From assembly GCA_905221605.1 (NCBI GenBank), contig CAJNDS010002561.1, positions 248,001 to 312,000 of the forward strand: a stretch of DNA of 64,000 bases, given 5' to 3'. A program made the position numbers and the translations under genes. Of the stretch, positions 10,649-39,151 are shown piece by piece. Under the pieces are notes generated by a model that had not been told where the DNA came from, made no database searches, and saw nothing but the letters and a program-made list of their open reading frames with translations. Numbering within the stretch: the stretch's first letter is position 1; each line of letters begins with the position of its first letter. This DNA comes from Symbiodinium natans. Lineage: Eukaryota > Sar > Dinophyceae > Suessiales > Symbiodiniaceae.

Positions 10649-13090
10649 CAAGGCAGACAGACGTGTCGGTGCTGGAGCTGTGTTGTGTGTGTGTGCACGG
10701 GTATGGGCGAAGGGGGTGGATGCAGATGGGCGGGTGCTCGCGTGCAATGCATCCTAGGCTCTGAATTTCTTTCTAGCACGGTAACGGCAACGGCCGAGCT
10801 CTCTATGACTCCAATGGTTCATAGTGATATTACGAGAGATGAGGGGAAGCAGAACGAGACGCCATTCTGTGTACCTGCATTCCAAGCCAATACTGCTTGT
10901 GACAGTGGCACGGTGCAGCTAGCTATCTTCTTCAGGGGCGTCCATGCAAGCAAGCAAGAATGCAAAAGCATGTCTGGAGCTTTGCGGCGTTTCCTGGGTA
11001 ACCCAGTTTTCGCATTGGTGCGCTTAGGCTCGAGGAATATCTTCCTTTTCGGAAGTGAAGATGGCTGCGACAAAAAGAGCGACCTCAAGAACACCATGGA
11101 TGCAATCAGAGGCCAGTTCCAAAGCGTAGCTTATCGCCATGCAGTGGGCCAATTTGAGTCCAGCTGCGTTTCTGATCTAGAATCTGTGTTGCACGATGGA
11201 CCAGGCCACTGCTTGCATCTGCCTAGATCTGCCTGACTGCTAGAAGAGAAGTTCCTGCTGCTAGCAAGTAGGCACTGCAAGTAGAATCGGCCTTTTGTTT
11301 CTGGCGGCTTCCAGGTCAGTTTGCTCCAAGCCCGGACTTTGCGTGGGGACCGGAGGTGTGCGAAGCCATCGTGGCCATCGACTCCATAGGCTTATGATCC
11401 TACTGAGCAAGTCACATCATGTCACATCCAGTCTTACGTTAGGGTGTAATTATAGGGTATCATAGGGTTTCAGGTGGTTCTCAAGTCTGGGTGATGCAGA
11501 CTTGGCAGGCAGCTCCCACGGCTTCCATTGCCACGATCCAGTCTGGCAGGTTCAAGTCCAGGGCCCGAGCCCTATTTTCACGCAGGGGACGCGAGAAAAT
11601 CGAGACCATGGCATTCTGAAATCCTGTCCCTTAGGCTACAAAATGTGGTGGCTCCTGCCCCCGCACTACAAAGGGAACCTTCTCTGCCGTAGTTTGAAGC
11701 CAGTGGTGATGCAGGGACGGTCAGAGGGGGTGGGGGGGGCGTTGCACTGAGAGCATGCGAGGACAGCGCCAGAGGCGGACACTGACGATGGCTCAATGGC
11801 ACCTTGGTTGGAGATTTCCGGCCTTAACTGCTTTGCATTATCCTAAGACAAGGTGGAGTCAAGACGCTGCCCGAATCAGTTGTGACATGTTTTGCATCTG
11901 GTATTAAGCCTTGGTGGCACAGGCTGTGCCCACAGCCTCCCCGCCACCCCCCCCATTGCTGAAACCGTGCCTTCATCTCTTTCTTGTTGCAGCCATCAGG
12001 GCTGGGGTGGTTCGCCGGTACTCCCCGATGGCACTGTATTCGCGCATCCGAACGGCTGCGCCATGCTAAAGCAGGCAGGAGAGCAAAGTGAGCCAGGAGA
12101 AATCACCTTGAGAGTTGAATTCTTGCACTCGGACAGCAGGTGGAGCCTCCGACGCTTGGCTGTGAGATGATGTTCTTGATGATGTTTTGTGTTCTTGAGG
12201 GGTCCCTAAAGAAATGCAACCTGGCACAATGGCGAGTGCCAGAGCTCGCAAGGCTTGATTTCCACTATCTGCTTGATTGAGCAATCGGCGTGGCCAGTTC
12301 CAAGCCTGACGACCTGAAAGCCCGCAAGACTAGAAACATGCAAAAGCTTCATAAGTTCAAATTGTTCACAGTCTGACTTGAGCCACTCTGTCGATTCTGC
12401 TTGGTACATCGGCGAAGTGCAAGATCGGCGCAAGACCTCTGCGTTCCCCCTGTGAGCTCTCGCACAGCGAGAAAAGCACAAAGTCACAAAGCCTGGACAG
12501 CAATCGGTCAGCTCGTTGCGCAACAATGTCCAGATTTTGTATCTCAGCCCTTGAGTAAGCGTTTGGTAGTGACTGATGCCGATGCTTCTCGAGGCCAGGG
12601 ACGCAGTCATGCGTACTGGGGCCTGGCGTTGCACGGCTGCATCGAAGCATTCGTGCTCCAATTCTGGGCAAGCTCTGGAGTGACCGGAACCCGAAGCAAA
12701 AACGATCAAGGAAATGATGCTGCTCCCAGTTGGCTGGGTCCACTCGACGTGTGGTCTCACAAACTACACTGCGGCGGCTGGAGGCTGGCTGGGTGCTTCT
12801 CAGCAGCACTCATCTGGTGTATGAAAATGGTCCATCTTTGACATGGACGCTTGCAACTGAGTACTACCGGCCCTCCAAATTCCTCAAAGTCCACCCCGAC
12901 GAAGTTTGAACGAAGGCAAGAAGGCGCGCGGGATCAAACCGGTTTCCCAGGTTGTGCTGGGAGGTGGCTGTTGATTCAGGTTTCCGGCTGAGCCCAATTG
13001 CATGTGTGGCTGTTCACGATCAGTGCCAGGTCCTCTGCACAGCCAGCCTGGGATTCCCTTTGGTTCTATGACTTCCTGGTTCAGCTAACT
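10649..13090. other. Unassigned stretch with one open coding-like segment
   Basis: A + strand segment at about 10780-11236 is open for over 450 bases. It reads as a plausible globular sequence (LRRFLGNPVFALVRLGSRNI near 10985) and ends in TGA, so it could be a last exon or a single-exon gene of unknown type. From 11240 to 13090 I see only overlapping ORFs on both strands with no motif. Confidence 0.35.
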
Positions 13091-16000
13091 TTTTAAATGC
13101 AGCCTTTGGTGCCAAGATTCCTGGAAACCAGAATTGAGGTGCCGGGCGCTTTGCGACCTGATTCTGTAGGGCTTTATGCTGCAAGTTAAAACTTGCGCTG
13201 TTAGAAGATGGGATGGGACCGCCCTCAGCTCCGAGAAAAGCCTAGCATGGTTCGGCGACGAGATGGGTGTGGTCGCCCCATCTTCCGGCATTCTTGCATG
13301 TCATGTCGGAGCAAAGCTGCAGCCGAGTGCCAAGTGTTCAGTTCAGGCGAAAACGGTGAAGCGGCAGTACGGCAGTACCAGGCCGTTTGGGGCAACTGTC
13401 GCCTCTGCCCTGCTTTCTGGAACTACCATAAAGTTCGATTCACCACCTGAACCCGTCCCATGCTGAGAGGCTCCGAAGTCACTCCAGTCTTAAAATCTCT
13501 TCATGGGGTTTCCAGTGACTCGAGCGGTACTCGTAGTATGAATGATCTGGCAGTATGGTCATTACACAATGTACAGGGCTTCTAAACTTCCCCCGGCGCT
13601 GTTTCAATACAGGGCCCTCTGCATCACCCACCCCCCCCATCCCCCCCAAAGAAAAAAGGACTTCCCTTCTCACGCACGAGGTACAATGTACTGCAGCCAG
13701 GTTGACAAATCGTTCACAGAAGTGACTCCTGAAACAAATGTGGGCATTCTGCACAGCTTCACTGCGCAGGGGGCCCGCCCACCTACGCATTTTTTGCATT
13801 GAACATAATCTCGGGATGCTTGTGTGCGTTGTCTGCCAATCACCTCACCAACCACATTTGGCGGGGACAGACCTCAGCAGGTGCTGGAGAGAGTCGGCAC
13901 GGTGCTTTGCATGGAGCGCGAAGCGCGCTTCTTGTACGGCCACGAGGTGGAAAATCATGAGCCAACTGGTTATGTCGGGATGGAGTACACTAGAGTCTAT
14001 TAGAGTAGTCTTCCATGGTCTCCGAGAGATTTTCCCTTTCAGGTGCCCAAGGTTTCGTGCCCACGGGTGTCCATGACCTGGCGCTGGCTGCACCCCAGGC
14101 AGTGCTTGCGACATTGAAACTGCAGCGTTGGGTCAATGTTGGGCATTTTTTTCGCGTGTTGGGCATTGCTTGGTGGCCTCCTGCACCATCTGGCTCCTCT
14201 GCCTGCCAGGTTCCAAGCGGAGGTTGACGAAGTGAGAGGCTGGCTTGGAGCATGTGATGGTGGCGAGTCAAAAAAAGAAGGCCGAAAAGTGCCTGAGTGT
14301 GTTCCTGGGCCTTTTTCGATCAACTAATCGCCAGTCTGATGGTTCCAGCAAGCGACGTCCGTATTCAATTTTCCGAACTGCCCGGCACGCTGCTCATCAG
14401 AGCGTGGCTGAAGCTAGACGAAGCAGCGCAGTGTCCGGCACTGCACACGGCTCCTTTTGCTCTCTATAGTCACTAGTCTTGTTTGCATCGCAGATCAAGG
14501 GCGATGGCACCCATATCAGCGACACACGCACACATATGTAACAATATACATATATTTGTATATGTATGTAGAGCCTTTGTTTGCATCATGGGCTTTGCCA
14601 TGTGCACACAGCTACTTGGCTGCACAACACTGTTTTGTGTATTGGGCTGGATTTGAAGTTGCAAGGTCTGCGTGCGTTCTCTGGACTGCGGCTTGATACT
14701 TACACGGATGTTGAATCGAAGCACGCATGTGCTTGGCAATGTGCCAACCTGGCTAAGTCCAACAATCATCCTTGCCAAACATTTTCCCCTTGTTTTACGT
14801 TCAAAGGCATTCATCGGGCCGTGTTCAGTCTCGTCAACTTCCGCGGTCGTCTCTAACCCCAGCCCCCTCCCCACGCTCCCTCTCCTACCCTCCCCCTCTC
14901 CGCTCCTTTAAAGAATAAAAAAAGGCTAGTTGTCAAGCTAGCTTTGTGATGGTAGTCCGGAGAGGCACAGTATTTGCCACGGATGGTGCGGTATCCGCAG
15001 TTTGCCCCGCAAGTTGCGCACATCCCGGCACGTGGTGCCCGTGGCGTGGAGATATGTGGAGATGTTCGTGCATCCTGGTGCTCACCTGAGGCTGTGCTTG
15101 CCTGAGGACGCGCCACCCAACGCTGTGCAGCTGACTTGCTTGAGAAATTTGGAGGCATGGCATATAGACAGAAGTATCATTGAAATTGGGCTCGCTGCTT
15201 CGGTTCGTTGTTGCTGCTTAGCATGCCGCACTTCGCATGATGTAGACGTGGCAGCCTGTGGCGAGTTCGCCGACATGACACAGAGATCATGGGCCACAGT
15301 CTATGCGGCTTTGCCCTGCAACAGGGCAACCCAAGATGTTGATCCCAACACCCCGTCCCACAGCAGCACGTAAGAAAGCAACATCAGCAACTGATGGCAA
15401 TTGCAGAGCCCAGCAGTCGCATGAAGTAGGAGTTGCTGCAGAGCAATGGCCCCCCTGTGTGCTGGCTTGGTCGCAGAGCACAGCACCAGCTTCTTCTTGA
15501 CTTTTAAGCCGCTTGACGTGAGTTGGGCACGCCCTGATTGGCTCTGACTCTGCATGCCCATAGGGCTCTTGTCGTTGAAGCGGCAACATATCATGTTCTT
15601 CTTAAAGTCTTAGCGCAGCATCTTCTTGAATGATTTCGGGCCTTTTGCGATCCACCTTGCAGGAAGCAGCGAGAAGAGATCCATGCAGAGTTGGTGAAGG
15701 ACTTGCAGTTTCCGCTGATTCCTCCTACCCAACAGGCCCATTCTTCTTTGACAGCATTCGCCAGGAAGGTATTGAGAGCCCACCGCCGCTTCCTGTCAAT
15801 GACGGAGATCCTTCCGCCACTTTTCTATAGTTTATGTTAGGAATCCCAAGTGCCCTTGATCTTACAGTCTTTCGTGCGGTCCGAACTGCTGAGGAAGCGA
15901 ATGAGGACTTGTTCGACAAGCCTCTTGGCTGTCGAGACACTCTGGGGATGATCTTGAGTTGTGTCTTTTTGTGGCGCATCGTTTGTAGTCGCTTCCTTTG

Positions 16001-17210
16001 CATGTCCCGATTTTCTTCTAGGACATGCTGCAAAGTAGTGAATAGGCAGAAATGTTGTAATTTGCTGCAATGAGCAGAAACAAGTTTTGCATGTTGCAAC
16101 ATTTAGAGCCTGGGAAAAGGCAGACATGTAGAAATAAACAGCCAGGAAACAGCCGCCAACCTTAGCAACAGAAGGAAGCCCAACGTTAAGCCAAGAAAAG
16201 CTTCCAGCTTTCTCTGCAGATCTTAGGCTAGCTGGAACAGAAGGCCGGGGCTCATGGCGGGTAAGTGGCTTCGCTGTGTCTCAAAGCTGCGTCTGAAGCT
16301 GCGTGGCTCATTCCGACACTCTGACCCGGGCAGGCCTCAAAGGGAAAACAGAGAATCAAGAAGCTTGCCTATGCCTGCCGGGAACTCTCCACCTTCCAGA
16401 GCCTTGATCGAATTCCTGGGCATCGGTGGAACGAGGCTTTCCAAGGTGGCAAGTAAGGGCTCCAAAGACCGTAAACCTTCGGTGACAAGGAAAGCCAAAA
16501 GAAAATGTCCGGTGATGCGGAGGAAAGTGAGAGAGGACCGCTGAGGCTGCATGAATGGGCAAGACAAGGACATCTTGCGAGACCCTCTGTGCTTGGCATC
16601 TGTCTGCAGGACTCCTCACCTTCCTTGGCACGAAGTGGCACCGAGAGAATGGACGGGTCAACTCGCACATCAACCCGCTTTTTGACAAGTACGAAAAAGA
16701 GAAGATTACATTTGACAAGTGCCGTGGCCTGCAAGAGAATAGATCTTGTACGAGAGTGCGACAGTATGCAAGTAGCTCATGTGATGCCAGCACGTTTTCA
16801 AGGCTGCTGGACGACCTTCACGCGAAGGCTGGTTTTCCGGTTTCCGCATTCTGCGCCCCATAACGCGGTGTCCAACGGGGATTCGCAGCAGCACCAATTA
16901 TTTTCATGTCTCATGCAGGCATCTGCGGCAGAGTCTGCTGCCACCACGCTGAAAGAGGCTTTTCACAAGGCTCAACGCGCACTCGAGCGGTCAGAACAAA
17001 GCGATCGAAAGCAAGCATCGGCGGTTGTGGGATAGGCTTGGGCTCTACTGTAGCGGTTGGTCGCAGTCCGGGGCAGGTTCAAGTGGCGCATGAAGAAGGA
17101 AACTGCCAGCGAGCGACTGCTGCTGCAGAGGACTTCCGTGCCAGTCATGTTTATTGGCGCTCCGGCCTTGAATGAGCTGAAATATGAGCGGGAGTTGCTT
17201 TGGTGAATCC
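13091..17210 (+). other. Unassigned exon candidates of one or more unknown genes
   Basis: Segments that look coding on the + strand: 13880-14004, following a CAG acceptor, reads QVLERVGTVLCMEREARFLY and ends in TAG. About 14042-14123 reads GFVPTGVHDLALAAPQAV. About 14212-14270 reads FQAEVDEVRGWLGACDGG. About 16612-16735 reads TFLGTKWHRENGRVNSHINP and continues as a lysine/glutamate-rich stretch. About 16915-17030 is an alanine/glutamate-rich helix, and about 17078-17205 ends ELKYERELLW and TGA. Helical, charged composition suggests structural or coiled-coil proteins, but no family is identified and the exons cannot be linked by eye. Confidence 0.35.
14655..14856 (+). CDS. Possible PAN/apple-like cysteine-rich exon
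   Basis: An open + strand segment reads through TYTDVESKHACAWQCANLAK followed by a further cysteine pair and CFTFKG. The spacing C-x3-C with a later C-x4-C-F-x-F resembles the middle of PAN/apple modules. These modules are common in secreted or surface proteins and bind protein or carbohydrate partners. The match rests on one partial module with no second repeat nearby, and the open frame reaches TAA at about 14855. It could be chance composition. Confidence 0.3.
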
Positions 17211-20200
17211 GAGATATCAGGCAGATGTCTTAGCTTGCTGCGCAGGCCAACTTCCAGGAGGTGCCACAATGCAAGTCAGACCTCGATCAGGCTGGCTCTT
17301 GAAACGACAGCCCTTCTACAGTCCTTGTCCTTGCTGTGTTTAGACAGGCATCCGCAGACATGACAGTGCACGGCCCAGCTGATGGTATAGTCTTCGAGTC
17401 TGCAGGTATGGCAACATAAGCACAAATGCTGCGCTCTGCTTGGCTTGACAGGTCGCCGGGAAGGGCTTTTCGACATCTTGCCCAAACCACCAACCCAAGG
17501 CTACAATTAGTCGCAACCAGATCATGGGGGGACTCTCAACGCGAATAACTATTTGATCAAGGGAGACCCCCCATTCAAAGGGTCAAATACTGAAAGACTT
17601 CATGAGAAACAATGGTCCCCAATATTCCTTCACAGTCCCCTATTCAGGGGATTCCTTTGTGGCCATCCCCTTCAAAACATCTCATGAGAAGTTGTGTTTG
17701 CCGGCCCGATCAAGGTGCACCTGGACCATGCTCAGCCCAGCTGCAAGCGGGGAGCCGTGGCGCTGCAGGCCTTCTTGTTTTAGCAGTCAGGAAGCATCGG
17801 CACTGAACGGGTTGACATGTCTCACAAGCATTGACTCATCAAGTTTCCCCCTATAGAGACGACACACCTTACACGTGGGCAACCCATACTGGGCAGTGCT
17901 GCTTTCGATGCTTGCCCATGCGGCCGATAAAAGCACAAACTGCCAGCCATATTCTTCGCGCAAGCTTTAGCTTTTTCCCCTCTAATCGCAACCTCACGTG
18001 TCTGTGGCAGGCTCTCCGAGAGATGCGCATTCCCGGGGTCGCATTGATTTCCCCCGCAAGGCACATGTGACAAAGTCTTTCCTGAGTATTGAAGGGCTAG
18101 CAAGCTTAATTCCGTCCTCGGGGACTTACTACTTCACGGGAATGGCACTCACTGAAGACGTGTCCCGGTTGCGTGTTTCAAGGAGCTCGCGAGCATCCTT
18201 GTTTATCCTCTGTCTTCTTGGTGGGAGAATAAAGCAGTGTTTTGGCTTGATGTTTTCAGTTCAAACTCAGTTCAAACCCTAAGCGACGCACTAGCCTAAG
18301 TTCTAACTCTGACCATCTCTGCACTCGGAATGGGTGATCTGTGAGTCTTGGGGTCGTCTCGGCCGGGCTTGCAGAAGTCTGTGTCTGAGATTTTTTGCTG
18401 AGTGATGCTGAGTGCTTGACACAAGACTCCGGACAATTGCCTTGCCTGCCTTGTGTGTGAGCACGGAAACCGTCCAAGATCTGTATCAATTAAGCAGCGG
18501 GGGTGGGCCTCCTTCTTCCCACTAGTCCCCCTCTCCCTTTCGCTTTCAGGGGTGAGGTGTCAAAAGCTGAACATTTGTGATTGGCATTCTCAGTTAACTT
18601 TGATGCTCGCCTCGGCCTGGGCCTGCCCAGCGTCGAGGCAACCTGCGGGTGTGAAGCCCATGGTAACACGCAGGCTCATGTATAGACCAGGCACCCCACA
18701 TGTAGGAGTGGTAAAACAAGAAAAGCAAGTCGGCGGGGTGGTCCGATGAGCCAAAGAACCGCAACAACACACATCTGGGTAACTGGTGCATGATATATAT
18801 ATATGTATATATATATATGTATATTACACCTATTTCCTCCAGTACTTCGATCACATGATCACATGCAATTCCCAGTTTGCGCCACATACAGCCACATGGA
18901 TCGAACCGAACAGACCTAAGACATATGTGCGCCGTTCCTCCCATAGCTTACCGCGTCAAAGGACTTTCGCAGGCGCTCTGCGCCCAGTATAGCAATTTAT
19001 AGATGCCTCCTTGCTTCGCAGCCTATCCTCCACCCTGCTCATACATCTACCGCCCCGGTCCCAAGTCTTTTGAACTCCGCAACCCGTGTGAAGCCTTCGC
19101 CCTCCCCTGCTTTTGATTCCAGTGAGTCCCATCATGCATGTTTAAGATTGTTTAAGCAATGCTGCGCAGTGCTGGGCTTTGCATGTGCTAGGCATTGTCT
19201 GCCCAGAATCAAACTGTACAAGAGATCCCCATTACCGCAATAACATTATCTGTGTCTGCTACCGGCTGAAGACACAGTGTCGCGTTCCACCTGGAGCTGC
19301 GAGGCCAGGCAGGCGCCGCCACCGGGCTGCTCGCGCAGCCCGATTTCTCTGAGCTTTGCTCGGTCGGGCTAGGCGACTCGGCTCGGCTAGGCTCGGCTTG
19401 TCCTGCAGGATGCTGTCTCACAATTCGACGCGCTCCTGCCAAAGAGGGACAAACAGCACGCAAACTGACACACCAAGTGACCAGCTGCAGTGGCAAAGCT
19501 CGCTTGAAAGCTGTGTATGTCAGTGCATGCCAGGCTCCTCTGGTGGCACCGCAGTTTTTTCCGCTGCCTGGCCCAGATGTGGACCTGAAGGGCAAGGCCC
19601 ATGACCCTCGTTGTGCTCTGCTGTTGTTGCTGTTGCTGTTTCTCGATCTTAGCTGTTGCTGCTTCCGTTGTCATTATACCACTTCGTTGTCAATGTTGGC
19701 CTCGATGAAGCAGTGAGTAGTGTCGAGCAGGGCGCCAAGAATGCCATGCTTCCATATCTCAGCTGTTAAGCTCCCACACAAGGGAGCAACGGCAGTGAGT
19801 TGCTTTAGGCAGCTGAGGCTCTTCCGCATGCTTTCATTCTCCCAACTTTCCGGACACGTCTGCAGGATCACAGGACATGGAATGGTTGGCGCACAGAGTA
19901 TGAAGGAGTATAAAGTGGCCTGTCGTGAACCCCCAATTGCACGAGGCATCCCAGCAAGACGAAAAAACGAGGAAGGAAAACGAAGGTTCCCAAATGTTGA
20001 AACATTCCAAATGTGCAGCCCACATGCATCTCAGTCAAAACGAGACGACGAAAACCCGCCTTTTTCAAAGAATGAAAACCTCATTGCGTCAACCAAGAAT
20101 TTCAAACAGGAAAACTAATTCCATCCTGCGCTGCAGGATCTGCTGCCAAGTGAAGGTGCATATAGATCATACTAGTCAGAAATGGATGTCTGCGAATGGA

Positions 20201-23200
20201 CTGAGGATGGGGAGCTTTTGAGCAGAAGAAAAGCTCCGGAAGCCTGATATTTTATGAGTGACGGTAGAAATTGCGTGACAGTGGGCGAGAGCATTGCTTT
20301 CTGATGGCAAACAGAAGAAGCCCTAAGCTCTGAACCCCAGATCCAACCCCGCCGGCTAGGTCAGGCGGGCAATGGCGGGCATCTTTAACTTTCGGGTCTC
20401 CGCATTCTACGATTCACCATCGACAATACAGCATCACAAACGAAACGTGCCTCGAGTTCAGATTGGTCGTGTGTCGAACCCAAGAGACTTGGGCCATAAG
20501 ATGTTCAAGCGATGTGCGATGTGCCTCAGCAGGCGGGGTCCAGGAAAGGCTTGCCCGAAGACCAAACGATGTAGTACACAGCGAAAAAAACAGTGACATA
20601 ACATAGGGAGACGACGCCTTCCAGTCCAAGAGCAGTTTCAGCTTTGCGCACGCACAGTGGAAGTATGGAACCAATGAGAATGACTGTTCTTGCTGCTGTT
20701 GCTCTTCCGTCTTCTTTTTTGTTCCGCACGGTGTGCTTGTTTTTGCTGCTGGGCAGATTGCTGGCGAGGCGATCCTGGGAGCTACTCTTCCAGACCACCC
20801 CCTTCCTGTCACAGTGCCCAGATTGGTCCAGCTGCGAGGGCTTTGCATAACTTTCTTTGTGGGCACTTCCGCTGCTGCGAGGCTGTGCCAGAAGCTGTCT
20901 TTCAACCTGGGAAGTGGATGTCCCAGATCTTTCCACAATACGGCATGGCACCAGGGGCTGAGATCACATGGTGCTGGCCGGTTGCGGCCATGTGTAGCAC
21001 TGATAAAGGCAAATAAGAGCTCGCATCTCATGCCGAAGGCAGGTGGCTGCGTCCCGTGCCACCTGCGGACGTCCCGGGGAGCCCCCAAACCAGGCCTGGA
21101 ATGGCATCATATGATATGGGATTCTGGGATGCGAGTAAATACAAGAAAGGGTCTGTCAGAGCCGTTTGTCGAGGTTTATGGTTCAGGCTGTGCCATGGCT
21201 GCGTAAGCACTCGTGTGCCTGCTAAAGGCAAGAAGAATTTCTTGTGCTTCACGTGACAGGTTTGCCTCCTTGTCTCCAATGACTTGGAAGGGAAGCGACC
21301 TTACCCAGCTTAGAAGCAATTTCCCTCCAAGCCCGAGGAGGCACCATAAGTTCTATAAGCGATACGGCACTTGCGCTCAGGTTCCTGCCCTACCGGCTTC
21401 TGGTCTCAGAGGCGAAAGGCTCCGAGCACAGTTGGATGTGCGGTGTACACACTTCGATCTTGTGAAAGCTTTCAAAATTTCGGCGGTGAGGCTTGGCCTT
21501 CGCATCTGCTACTCCGGCTCCCGACTTTTCACTGGACCCTGCAGATATTATCCAGGCTTGACTCGGCATGACTTTGCCACCGCGGCACGCACATCATTGA
21601 CAGTGCAGGTGCGCGATTTCAGGGAAGCAAGTCCACTGACTGTTTTCGCTCCAGGTGCAGCGGCTGCCGCGTGAGGCCTGGCAGGATGACCGGCCTTTCA
21701 GCGAGCTCCGGAGGCCTTGGCTTAGAGCAGGGAAGCGCTCTTGCTGGCCTGCAACAGCCTCGTCTCAAACTTGAAGAGCATCACGACATGGAGATGAACA
21801 CGACGTTTTGCAGGAGAATAGAAGCGAGAAAAGACTTGCAAAGCTCCGCTGATTGGAGTGTGCAGGCCGTGGACTCGGAAGGAAAGCAAGGTCAGTAGTA
21901 TTAATAGCTGAATCCAGGTTTGGCCTAGCCGCCTAGCCAGAGAAGCAGTCCTTTCATTGCCCGAGTTGCCAAGCGTGGTCCGTTTCTCGAGCCCATCCTT
22001 GCTGAGGACCGCTTATGGCCCCCATACTTTCATTTGATCCATCTGATGGCCCGGAACTTGGGGGAGCCTCTGCACCATGTCGCGAACAGGGCAGCACTGC
22101 TTGTGAGCTTTATCTGAAACCTTGACTTGTGTACATGTTGGTGCATGTGACGTGAGCTGTGCTGTGTTTCTCCACATTCCCGGCTAGTGGAGCAGAGTCC
22201 TGGTGTGTGTGTGTGTGTGTGTGAGAGAGATTTCGCTGCACATGCCCTGCCAAGCACAACATCCCAGAACATCTGCGCAGCCGGTGGCAGTGAGCATTTC
22301 CGGGCTGCGTTTTCAAAAGAAAGGCTGTCCAAATTTGGTGTCATGCGTCGATGCGCGCAGTCAAGTGCGCCTGACTGTGCACCTGTTGTTGCCGTGCTTG
22401 TTTAAGGCTGCGCGAACTGGTTCATCATCCCAGTTGCCACCACAAGTCTAGGTTCCAGCGTTTTGGTTTCGATGCACACCCTTGTCAGGCGCGGGAAGAA
22501 ATTGCAAAGGAAGGCAGTGCAAAGCCCAGCTACTCATCGGGATGGGCCTGTTTGGAACAACCGGCAGCACACGAATGCGGCGTTGAGGCCCACCAAAGCT
22601 CGTGGACAGTGCCATCCTGATTGTCGCTCTTAGCATGTGGGAGTGGTATGCTTGTTTGTCTTCAGCCAATACTTATGAAGTGAGAGAAGGGGTGGAGAGT
22701 GCGGATGTCTCGGAGCAAGCTGTGCTAAGCAGCCGGTACCGGTAATTATAAGCCACAGCAGTAGGTAGCTATGCCCCTTATAAGCTGGCTTGGCATTTGC
22801 TGTGCCAGGGCGTGCAATCCGAAGCACTGGCTGAGGAGCCGCGAGCCTGAAAGAGTGGAACCGAATGAGTGGGTTCCAGGTGCGCAAAGTTGCACAAATT
22901 TGATTTTTTTCGTCTGAGTTGGAGCCGAAGCAGTGGTATCATTGAGACATGTTGAGACATCATTGCATAACTCTTATGTATCGAAGAGTTCCGTTGGGAA
23001 AGGGTGCATGCAACACAGGCGCGGTTGCTGTGTATGATCGTCAGCCTTGCACACGTGTTCTTCACATGCATTCGATGTACGCAGGATGTACGAAGTGAAT
23101 CGAGATGCTAAGATGACTGCCGAAGACCAATGATAAGTGGTTTTGTAGGCATTGGAAGACCGGTCAATGCATAATGAAACATGAGAAAAAACATCGCGGT

Positions 23201-25290
23201 GCCCTTGAATCTGAGAGAGACTTGGGTCATCTTGGGTCTCTAGTCGGCGGTGGTTGGAGGGGCGAGAAGTACTGTGTTACACAACCCGGCCATGTTTGCG
23301 CATTTTGCCCGATTCAGGTCTCAGGGTGCGGAAGATGCGATCCAAACCCCCATCAAGCTCCGATGAAAACCAAGGGTCGGCACATGTCGGCACATTCGGA
23401 GGACGACAATTTTGTGACTTAGGCTGGTTCGCAGCTGCAGGCTGCTGAAGAAGCGCCGCGCGCAGCGCGCCCAGGCCTGCAACCTGCGACTTGTGGGGAG
23501 ATGATTTGCTCTCCATGCGTTGTAAACGGAGCGAAAAATTTCGGAGCAGAATCGCAGCGCTACGTCCTTTCCAAATTACAAGTGATTACGAGTGCTATAG
23601 CTATAGGCTGCGGGGAATACAGTGACCATAGACTTAGAGGTTGGACCTTGATTCGGGATTGTTCTTTGGAAAATGCAATCTGAGTGATTCTCAGCATGGG
23701 CAGGGGGATGCAACCATCAGATGGGTCGAACCATTTGAGATCGACGTGCATGTTGTTTTTTCCCCAAAAAAGACATTTTGGGTGGGTAGAAAAGACAAGA
23801 CAGGATTCCAAGCCCAGGCCCTGCAGACTCTGCCTTACAATGCCCGATCACGGGGGGCAACCACCCATACCATACCCGGCCTTCTACGAACCCAACCTAC
23901 GCTCAAAGGGTGCACCTGGAGGCCGGGGGGAGAGACGGTTCAGGAAGGCCTCCTCCCCTCAGGCCCTGCGCGGTCCGCACCCTCTTTCGAAGGAGTCGTC
24001 GAGTGAGATATTTTACTTACGTGAACCTAGCGTCCCCAGCTCATATCATCAGTCATTCAGCGGTCTTTGTTAGCATGTTCTCTCTGAGGGCTTCCCATGC
24101 CCCCTGATTTCTATTGTTGATCTTTGCAATCAGGAGTGCACACACACACACACACCTTTGGGGTCAGAAGATTTTTTCCTCAACGCACGCTGTCTTTGAT
24201 GCCAAAAGACCTGAGTTCTTTTCTGTACAAGAGCAATGGCGGGCAGCTTATGTTCGGTCAGGGTTTCATCGGAGTTCTGGTTGCATCATGGAGACGTACA
24301 AGCGGGTAGGTTAAGTCGTATCTTCTTGTGTAAAGTCGTATCTCGGGCGCGTGCACACTGGGGATTCGCGAATTCCAAGCTTGGTCAGAACCCCACTTGC
24401 ACCCCCAAGCAGAAATCTCATTCACGCTGACAAAAACGTGCTCCCCTCCCAGGCGTGCGGTGACAAGTGCGTGTTTTGCATGTGTGTCCAGAACATGAGC
24501 GTGCGGCGCGTGCACATTGGGGGAAAGGCTTCAACATATGTCTCTGTGATGCGACTTTACGCGGGGTGATGTGACTTCGTTCGCAGCCGCGTGTCACTGG
24601 GGAGATGAACTTCACACTTGAAGATGAAAATTAACCTCCCCGCTTGTAACGGCACAGAATACTCGAATGAAATTGTTGAAAAGATGAGTTGCCGAAGACA
24701 CATGCTTGCATCCACCGGGAGCCAATGGCCGGGAAGCAAAGAAAGCAAGCCTCCAGTGGAGTTGAAGAGAGAAGAGGAGAGAGCTTTTGCATTTGGCATT
24801 GGTGAGGTGCAGAACATAGGGGCCCCATGTTCATGTCTTTCAGTGTTCTTGCAGGCAGTCGCAGCGCCAGGCCTGGGTGACCGTTTTGATGTTGGTCGGA
24901 TGCGAGCCCGATACGGCTGTGAGAATGGTGATTTTGCCCCTTTTTTGTTCATTGCCTTTGAAGGAGGTGGTGTTTGAACAGCGCCAGCATGGCCAGAACC
25001 CCAAGCAGTGGGGTTTAATTGCAATCACGAAAAAGCGTGTGCCAACGTTCAACATCGCCAGCGCGGCATGTTCCTCACAAGCTTTCAACTTTCGTTCACG
25101 AGCAGGAAGTGCAGCAGCAGTGCTCCTGTGCTCCTGAGTGGATGCATGCATTGCTATGCCTGCTATGCGTTTCGGAGGCTAGAGTTCTGGAATGTTTTTC
25201 TCAAGGAGCTTACCCATCGCCGCCTTCTTCAGCCTTTTTCTTGCTCACCAGCAGCTGCAACGACTTGTTAGCCTTTTGCTATCCTTCTGG
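17211..25290. other. Long stretch with no recognised gene
   Basis: I recognise no family here. The most coding-like + strand segments are about 20733-21206 and 21213-21674 (open for over 450 bases each, unrelated frames), 21686-21898 starting with ATG, and 24618-24977. An AT microsatellite sits at 18792-18825, and CA/GT tracts at about 22200-22225 and 24130-24155. If TPI has a further leader exon or a 5' untranslated exon it should lie towards the right end of this stretch. Confidence 0.4.
18792..18825. repeat. AT/GTAT microsatellite
   Basis: Alternating AT with two GT steps. It lies in an unassigned stretch. Confidence 0.9.
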
Positions 25291-39151
<13,861 letters not shown>
